This document shows positions 10,401 through 19,400 of a DNA stretch of 22,614 bases, one piece after another. This DNA is from Intoshia linei. Its lineage: Eukaryota > Orthonectida > Rhopaluridae. Positions within the stretch are counted from its first letter, which is position 1, and each line of letters starts with the position of its first letter. The stretch covers positions 1 to 22,614 of the forward strand of contig LWCA01000592.1 in assembly GCA_001642005.1 (NCBI GenBank), given 5' to 3'. The notes below the pieces were generated by a model. The model was given only the letters and a program-made list of their open reading frames with translations. It was not told the origin of the DNA and searched no databases. The translations under genes and the position numbers were made by a program.

Positions 10401-13400
10401 CAATAAAAAAAATTCCGAAGAAATGAATTATATAGATTTTCACCCATATTTCTTTATTGGAAATGTGTAGACATTAACTACACATTTTTTTTGAAATTGT
10501 AGGATCAATATTTACATTTTAAATTTTTGATTTTAATCGAAATATTTGAAAAATATTGGTTGATAATATATTAAAAGTATTTTTCACCCGGGAATGCGTA
10601 GATTTCTCTGGTTTAACTTTTGTATTTATATCAACTGGAATAAGCTGTATAAGAATAATCTCTCTTTTTTTAATTTTCGGACTATTAATTATTTCACTTT
10701 CCTTTTTTGACCGTGAAGTCGTCACTTATTCAGATTGAAACTTATTTATGGGTGTTAACAGGATACAACTGTACCACCTGTAAATTTTTTGAAATTCTAG
10801 AGCTGTTTTCATTATAAAAAGAAGAGTAATTTGTGATTTTGGGCCTGAAGATATAATTTTTTTAAATGTAAATTTATGATAATGTTAATGTTTTCTAAAA
10901 TCCGTATCAGTGTATATATTTTTTTAAATTCTCCAACTCGTTTGATTTTCAAAAAAAAGGACAATTGGGGGTTTTGACATGTAAGATTTGAGTTTGGGAG
11001 GTTGAAATTTATCTTATTATATCCCCGGAAAAAACTGTAATTCAAATGTGGACTGTATAAAATTCTAAGATGGGTTTATTGAAATAAAGTGGAACACACA
11101 CACATACAAACAAATATTGCGTAGCATATTATATAAGTAAGGATTAAATATTTCAATGTCTAAATTTAGTTATTCATTACCTTATCATAAACCCAAAGAG
11201 GTAAATTTTCCTTTCTATCCGCCTTTAAACATAAATAAAATATGTAAAATATATTTACCATCCGCATGAAATTTAATGATAATCTTCTTAACTCTGATAT
11301 TTCTATTGTTGCATTATTCAAACGATGGGATATTGCACCAAGAAGTTCCTACAGTTAATAAAACATTTCATATCTAATATTACCTTATATTTTATTCTTA
11401 ACTGTCTTGTCGTGGCCCTTGTTAGAGCATTGTGAATGACGGATGGGCATACTTGCGATAAATCAATAAGCTAACGTTATATATTAATTTTAAAATAAAA
11501 AATATATTAGAAACACTCTTAGAGTTAAATGACAATTCAAAGAAACTTAAATAACTATAATATCAGACTAGGTTGACTGTTATGTACTACGTACAAACAG
11601 GACCTAGCTCTGCCGATGGCATATTTTTATTATACTTAAAAAATAAATTCACGTTGAAAATTTAATTTAAAAATCCTACTATTCACTATTATCAATCCTT
11701 TAAAGGAGTGGTTCCCAAACTTGTTTCAGGCGGAACCGTCATATCACATTACTTTTCACTTTAAAGTGAATTATTCCATCTTAATTTATTTGTTTCATTT
11801 GCGTAAAGAATTTTAAAAACAATTGTTATCCCATTTTTTAATTTATTAGACAGAATGTGTGACTAATATTAAAAATAAGTAAAAACAGTCCAATCCGAAA
11901 AATTTTCATAAATAGCATAAATTCCAGAAAAAATAAAATTATAAAAACCTATTTTGTCATTTTGAGTGTGATGATATATATTCAGAACCAATTTAATAAA
12001 TACTTACAAATACCAATTGTGTATCAATAACACTGTTCAACACTGAAAAATCCTCCTTAATAAAAAATAGTATAAAATATAAATTCATAAGTACATAAGT
12101 ATTATATAATGTCGTTTTTATTGTAACTTTATTATAAATCACTATATCTTTACGATTATTAACTTTAAGCGCGTTATTTTTTTGTTATATTGTTACTAAT
12201 TTTATGACTGAAATTACAAACATTCGATGGGAAAAAAATGGAAAACTTACTTGGTGAGTACTGCTAGAGAATACATCAGTTGTTAAAATAATTTAGATTT
12301 GTATAAATTTATAATTAAGATTATTAAAAATATTTATATATTTTGCTATTTATATTTTAAAATCTACTCTATAGAATCGTCTACAATTTTGACTGTTTCG
12401 TTCTGAGTATTTTTTCATCATATTAAAATATTAAAACCCGGGGAGGTCGTCGTGGAAACATGGTTTGTAGGAGGTCATGCTCATTATTTTAGTGTTACCA
12501 TGGACATTTTGTGTTTTTGAGAGGGGGTAAAAATTCAGCATCACGGAATTACTGTAATAGAAAATTTATTTTAATTTAAACAATTACATAAAACGATATA
12601 TAATCAAAATAATGATTATTATGTTTTGATTTTTTGGAGTAATACGCCCCTTTAATTATTAAAATACTCTATAAAAATGTCTAATTTTTTTTCAATAGTT
12701 TTGTCAAAATGTCTTTCATTCTAAATAAAAATAGCCCGGGAGGTCGAAAAAAAATCTGAAATTGTTGAACAGTGTAATTAACGAAATCTTCACTTTATAA
12801 ACAATGTTTATTAAACATATTTCAGTGGAATTTTACCAAAATTGCATAAGATTGTAATAAATATAAAAATAATATTAATAAAGTTGTAGTACTTTTAGTT
12901 TCGTTGTTGTAGTTTTTATTTAAATTTTATTTAAAATGTTTTCAAAATGAGAATTTCAAATTTCAAAATTGCGTAGCAATGAAAAAAATTGCGAAGGAAT
13001 GAATTATATAGATTTTCACCCATATTTCTTTATTGGAAATGTGTAAAAGTTTAATGCAAATTTTTTTTTCAAAAGCTCTATCACAATAATCTTTTTTTTT
13101 AATTTTCGGACTGGTATATATTTCACATGTTAAGTTTTAATAAAATAATTCGGAAAAAATATATGAATACTAAAATGCTTTTTTGACCGTGAAGGCGTAA
13201 CTTATTCAGATTGACATTTTTTGTATGTGTTAACAGGATGCAACTATACCACCTGTAATTTTTTTAAATTCTAAAGCTGTTTTCATTAAAAAAAAGGTCA
13301 TTTGTGGTTTTGGTCCTGAAGATATATTTTTTTTAAATTTATAATTTTAAAATCCGCATCAAATTTTATCATCAGATATTCAAAAAAAATATTTTTTTAA

Positions 13401-16400
13401 ATTCTCGAATTTGTTTGATTTTAAAAAAAATGAAAATTTGGCTTTTTGACCCGTAAGATGTGAGTTTGGGAGGTTTAAATTTATTTTGCTAACACCCCAG
13501 AAAAAACTGTAATTGAAATGTGGAATTATAAAATTCTAAGACTGGTAGTTATTGAAATAAACGGTAACACACACACAAACAAATATTGCATAGCATATTT
13601 ATTATATATTTAAGGATAATTATCTCTAAATTTACATAAATATTTATTAACATACAATGTAAATAATTAATTCGCATCTCAATAACCTGAAACCATTTTT
13701 AAGATCAGATTTAACAATATTTATAAGTTTTTATAAATGTATGTATGCAATTAAATGTTCCTAAAACGTGCCAAATAAAAAATCCAAGATAAAATGTAAT
13801 CTATTAAATATTAGATACGCAAAAATTACTTAATTATGATTAACCTAACATTATTTTGACGATAATTTAAATTTAAATTTGAAAATCTAAATATAAATCC
13901 ATTTATATGAGTATTTAGTTAATTAAAATATAATAAGACTCCAAAAATATTGCTTAGACTACATATTTTTAAAAATCATTTTGCTCGCTATATACAGCCT
14001 CAAATAAGGCTAATTGTCGTAGAACAATTATATAGCTCAAAAAAAACGTAGAGTATTGTATTTTATTAGTGACACTTTCAATAATCTTTGGAAATAATTT
14101 GATAAAATAGTTTGGCTTTTATTTTTTGAAATGTTAGTTTTATTGAAGTGAAAATTTTAATCAAATAAGTGTAAACATTTCTAAAAATGAATAATTTCGT
14201 AAGGGTAAAAGACTAAAAGGATTCCTTACTTATATAATATACTTTGTTTGTCTGTGTGTGTTATCGTTTATATCAATAACTACTAGTCTTAAAATTTTAT
14301 AAAGTCCACATTTCTATTACAGTTTTTTCCGGTGTGAAAGTAAGATAAATTTCAACCTCCCAAACTCACATCTCACTGGGTCATTTGACTAATTGGCTAA
14401 AACATTACATAATCTAAATTAAGTGGAGTCACATAAGTTGGTACAGGAGTAGTTGGGTTGAAAGATTCTACAGATAAATTATTTCTATTTGGAAACATGC
14501 CAAGTCCAATCAAATAAGCAGATTGTATTGTACGGTCCCAATCTGAACTTTGAATGTATATCTAAAATATAATGAACGAGAAACTAAATATTTAAACACA
14601 ATGTGACATATCGAATGTGTATAACAGCAGCCAGTGGCGATCTCATACTCGGGAGTCATATTAGTTAATAGTATATATTAGTAATATTAGGTAGAAAAAT
14701 ATTAAAAAAAATAAAATATTTTCGAGTGTTAAATTTCTTCATAATTGTTAAATGAATTTCTAATTTGTAAATATGAACACAATTATATATTCACAGTGTG
14801 AAATTCAGAAAAGATTATTCACTTGACAAGCAAGTGATTTGTAAGCGAAATATTTGCATAAATGTTTAAATCAATTTAAATACATAATTCTGGCATATTT
14901 AAATTTGCCTAGTAAATAAATCTATAGATTAAATTTATATAGCGAAGTGCACCTGATAATTATGAAAAATTATGTATATCTTAGTTATGTCAATTTTAAA
15001 TATCGTTGCAAAAAATTTGAATTTGAGTTTTCTATTTATAATTTTCAGATTTAGTTTATAATTACTTATTTATAAATTTTTTTTCTTGATATTTATTATT
15101 TTCAAATACAATTTAAAAAAAAAATGTGTGGTTATCATATAAATTTTAGTCCGAGTAATCTCGATTAGTCAGAGTCGCCATTGTTTCCAAATGTGATGCT
15201 AGAAAAATTATGATGTGGCCCGCCGCGTATTTGAGTTTGACATGTCTGATATACAGTGTATATTATTATATATGTATTAGCATTAATTATTTGATATGTA
15301 AATTAAGGTGTCAAATCATTTTGCACAAGGCTTAGCATACGTTCGTATTCGGTTAGAGTCTAAAATTACTTGTGGCAGTTCCCGTTAGACGAAATTGTAT
15401 TACCACTTTGCAGAAAAGATTTGAATATGCTACAAATTTCAGAACTTTAGACGTAAATACTCCTCACCATCATATGGTTTATATTTATAATTATGTATTT
15501 TCTTCTCCTTACATCTCCTTATCTTTCAGTTCCAGCTACCAGAAGTATCATTATAGTTATATTTTTAAGTAGAAATATTTCTGTCCTTGCTGCTATGAAC
15601 AAGAATAAAACTATATTCCATAGTATATACAATAATAATACATTTCAATGTATAATATAGACTAATAGTATAAACAAATTGATATAAATACACTGTATAT
15701 ATATATAAAAATCCATGACAGAGCTGTAAATAAGGAAACATTTAAAATATGTTTAATTGAGCTAAAAGAAAAATGTTTGGCTGAAGGTATTATCGATCCT
15801 ATATTTATAATGGACAATACACCCATCCACCATTATAAATGTTCTGTTTATATATCGTTTTTTATCATTTCTTTTTAATAAATTTCGGAAATTATACAAA
15901 ATCTATCCATCAATCTTAATTACCTACCACCGTATTCGCCATTTCTGAATCCAATCGAAAATGTATTCTAAGTATGGAAGAATATTATCAAAAGGGCGTG
16001 TGTCCAAACAGAAATGCAAATTAAAGAAAAAATAACTAACTCATATGAAGAAATATCATCCGTGCATTATAATAGTTTCTCTAGAAAAATGCTACCCTAA
16101 TTGATAAAATACGAACATAATTATTGATTAAATACATGATTATTGTCTATATTACTTCACACAATTACAACAAAGTGCTCCACATATTTATTCAAGTTTT
16201 GATAACTTAAGGTTGTTTTTCCGTCAAAATATAGACATAAATCACCTTTAAATAATGTTAACACATTTTAAATTTTAGGCTTTATCATATTTAATTATTT
16301 AATTTGTGCCTTGAAAATGCCACTTTTAGATGGTACATCTATTTCAGTTCTAATTGAAATTATTTTCTTGACTTTACAAACAGAAACATTTCTAGATAAT

Positions 16401-19400
16401 AAGGCTTTACCTAACTTCTTACATTTTATTGATTTATTTGTGGAAACTTTATGGAGAGGATAATAATTTTCATCGGAAAAATTGTCAGAATATGGGTCTA
16501 CTTTCGATTCAAAACGGAAATCTAAATTTTTTTTGTAATGGTTGTAGAGTTTGAAAATTTAATATGCTAAAACTACTAGAATACGCTCCACTTTCTCCAT
16601 GAGAATCAATTTGCATTTGAAGAAAATTTTCATCTTCGTCAATTTTTATTTTTTACCATTAATATGTTATTCCAATTTTGTTTAAATTTTTGATGGTAGT
16701 TCGAATTTTTTAGATAGAGCGCATACTTGTGCACTAAATCTTTAATTTTGACTTTAACTAATCATAATGCAATCGGTCCCCGAGCACACTTTATCCATAA
16801 GGAATATAGTTTTATTGCAGTTTTATCACAGTAATAAGATTTCTGTTGTGAGTTATTTTCCATTTCTAAAAAATGATATTTTCCATTACTTTTGTTATAG
16901 TAGGTAATCTCAATAAATTACTAAGCGGTTCACTAACCACCACTCCATAAGGAAGCGTCTACCTCATACTTTTTATGAATAATTCATTTGTAGATCTCGA
17001 CATTTTAATTTTATATTATTAATTTATTAATTATAACATAGATAATTAAATAAAATATTGTATTAAAATATCAAAATAAATAAATATAAAATAAAAATAT
17101 CAATAAGTGTTTTTAATTTCGGGCGGGATTAATTTCAATTCATGAATTAATTTTCACATGTTTATGATCAGTGCATAAAAACACATATATGCCAATATAC
17201 TTTTCTATCTTAAAAAAATTAAACACCCTATTTAATAGGCCCTATAGCATAGTTCTTATAAATATTTAAATATATTTTGACCTGTATTATTTGAATCTAA
17301 TTTTATTGGTATTTATCATTGGAAATTATTTTTTTACATAATTCACCATCTTTTACCAAATATTTGTAAAAATCACCAAAACTCTCTTTACAATTCGCGG
17401 ATCACCATTTGGAAAACGCTGGTATAATGTATCACATGTCGTATAATAACTCTTATAATCAGAAAGATCGTTTCCTGTATAAGAAAATAATGCATTCCTA
17501 TCAAATCGAACAAACAAATTTGACATCAAATAATATTCTTTTACCAACGATAGAGAAGATGTAAAGTGGTATAAACTTTCATTAAAAAATGGGATCGAAC
17601 ACTGCAGCTTTCACATAAAAGAATAACAACGTCCCCATCCATCAAAAACAGCGCAGTTACTTAAAATTTATTTCCAATACATTCATACATTGTTGGATCA
17701 TGCAACTGTGTATGAAAAAGTTGTTGTATATCAAGGCTACCTTTTTTTGCGATCAGAAATGTTCCTCTTTCTGTCTTACCGAAAAGATGCAAATATTCCA
17801 CTTAATTTTTCAAAGTGAAAGATGGCCTTGGTTTTTATTATATTAAAAAAACACACATTATAGATGTGATTTATAGGATAATAGTAATCCTACACAGGGT
17901 TGCCAACTGCGTTATTTTCCCCCTGAGAATTCGGATTTTCTAATTCAACTTAGGGCTCAGGGTTAAGTGATATTTCTCAAGGTAATTTAATTATTTCAAT
18001 CAAAATCATCAAATGAAGCATATTTTATTTATATTCTATAATTTTTTTCTCTATGGTGAATTGTCGAAAAATAATTGATTTTGATCTTGTTTTTTGTGTT
18101 GTGTCATTTGTTATTTTTCTCTAAAGTATTCATCATGAAGTCATTTTGAAATATGCTATTTGTTATTTGTTATAAAAAATTTAAAGTATTCATTTTGAAA
18201 TTTGCAATAAAAATTGTGTTTAAACTGTTATTATTTTTTGAAAAATAGACACTAAAGTAAAAAAGGGCCCACAAAAAAAATTCACGCTTCGCTCAAAACT
18301 CAGGGTTAAGAATATTTAATGTTGGCAACCCTGATCCTATACAGTCATGTATTTTATCATTTTCTAAAATTCGACTAAAAAATTAACGCTTTAATAGACA
18401 CACCACTTTAGTACGTTTTTCGGTGTTGTCAAAAAAACGTACTTCTGGTCGCTTTAGTTAAATTAATTTTCACCGCGTTAACCGAATTTGGCGTTAATCG
18501 AGAGATACATGTATTTGTTTATTTGTTCCAGTTTATTTAAGAAAGTAAGGGGAGTAAAGTTTTACAAATTCCATATTTCTATTACAGTTTTACGAGAGTG
18601 ATGTTTTATCGCAAAGTTCATCTCCAGAAATTGAGGACTTCAATGAATAGGTGTAGTGATATAATCACTATGAGAAGTGAAATTTATATATAAGTTGATA
18701 ATGTAAATATCATATTCTTCGAAATCTTAAACTCGTACAATCTTCCAGGTTACTTCGTACAGAACGTATCGTTACACTATTGTTTAAACAATCAAATGGT
18801 CAGTTCAGGATTAATATTAACAAAATTATGATTCCTCATTCAACATTGATACGTCTAATGATTCATTACATTGAAAATGACAAAATAGGTTTTTATACGT
18901 TTATTTTTTCTGGAATTTATGCTATTTATGACAATTTTTAGGATTGGACTGTTTTACTTGATTTTTAATATTATACACACATTCTGTCTAATATATTAAA
19001 AAAATGGATTAACAATTGTTTTTAAAATTCTTTACCCAAATGTTAACAAAAAAAAATTAAGATGGAATAATTCACTTTAAAGTAAAAAGTAATGTGATAT
19101 GATCGTTTCACCTAAAACAAATTTGGGAACCACTCCTTTGAAGAATTGATAATAGTCAATAGTAGGATTTTTAAGTTAGATTTTCAACATGAATTTATTT
19201 TTTTGGTGTAATAAGAATAAGCTAGATGCTGTTTGTACGGAGTACATAACAGTCAACTATACCATTTACAATCCAATTTCGCAAAACTGAAATTTCAATT
19301 TTAAAATAAAACAAATTTAATTAGTAAATAATAATTATTTCAAAATAGTCAAAAAAAATTCTTCTGATTTTTATAAATGTATGCTAAATAACAATGATTT

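Noticed and set aside
10519-10738. Open frames on both strands of Helitron copy E2
   Set aside because: They lie wholly inside a non-coding Helitron, are broken in the other copies and show no domain.
14632-15183. Candidate hAT element with CAGTGGCGA-like ends
   Set aside because: The inverted ends are only about 12 bp and imperfect, and the 8-bp flanks (ACAGCAGC and TTTCCAAA) do not match.
17353-17547. First guess that this minus-strand frame ending VLVIFTNIW is the N-terminal exon of the acid phosphatase-like gene
   Set aside because: Exons 1-3 were found at 19779-20104 and join directly to exon 4, so this frame has no place in the protein.
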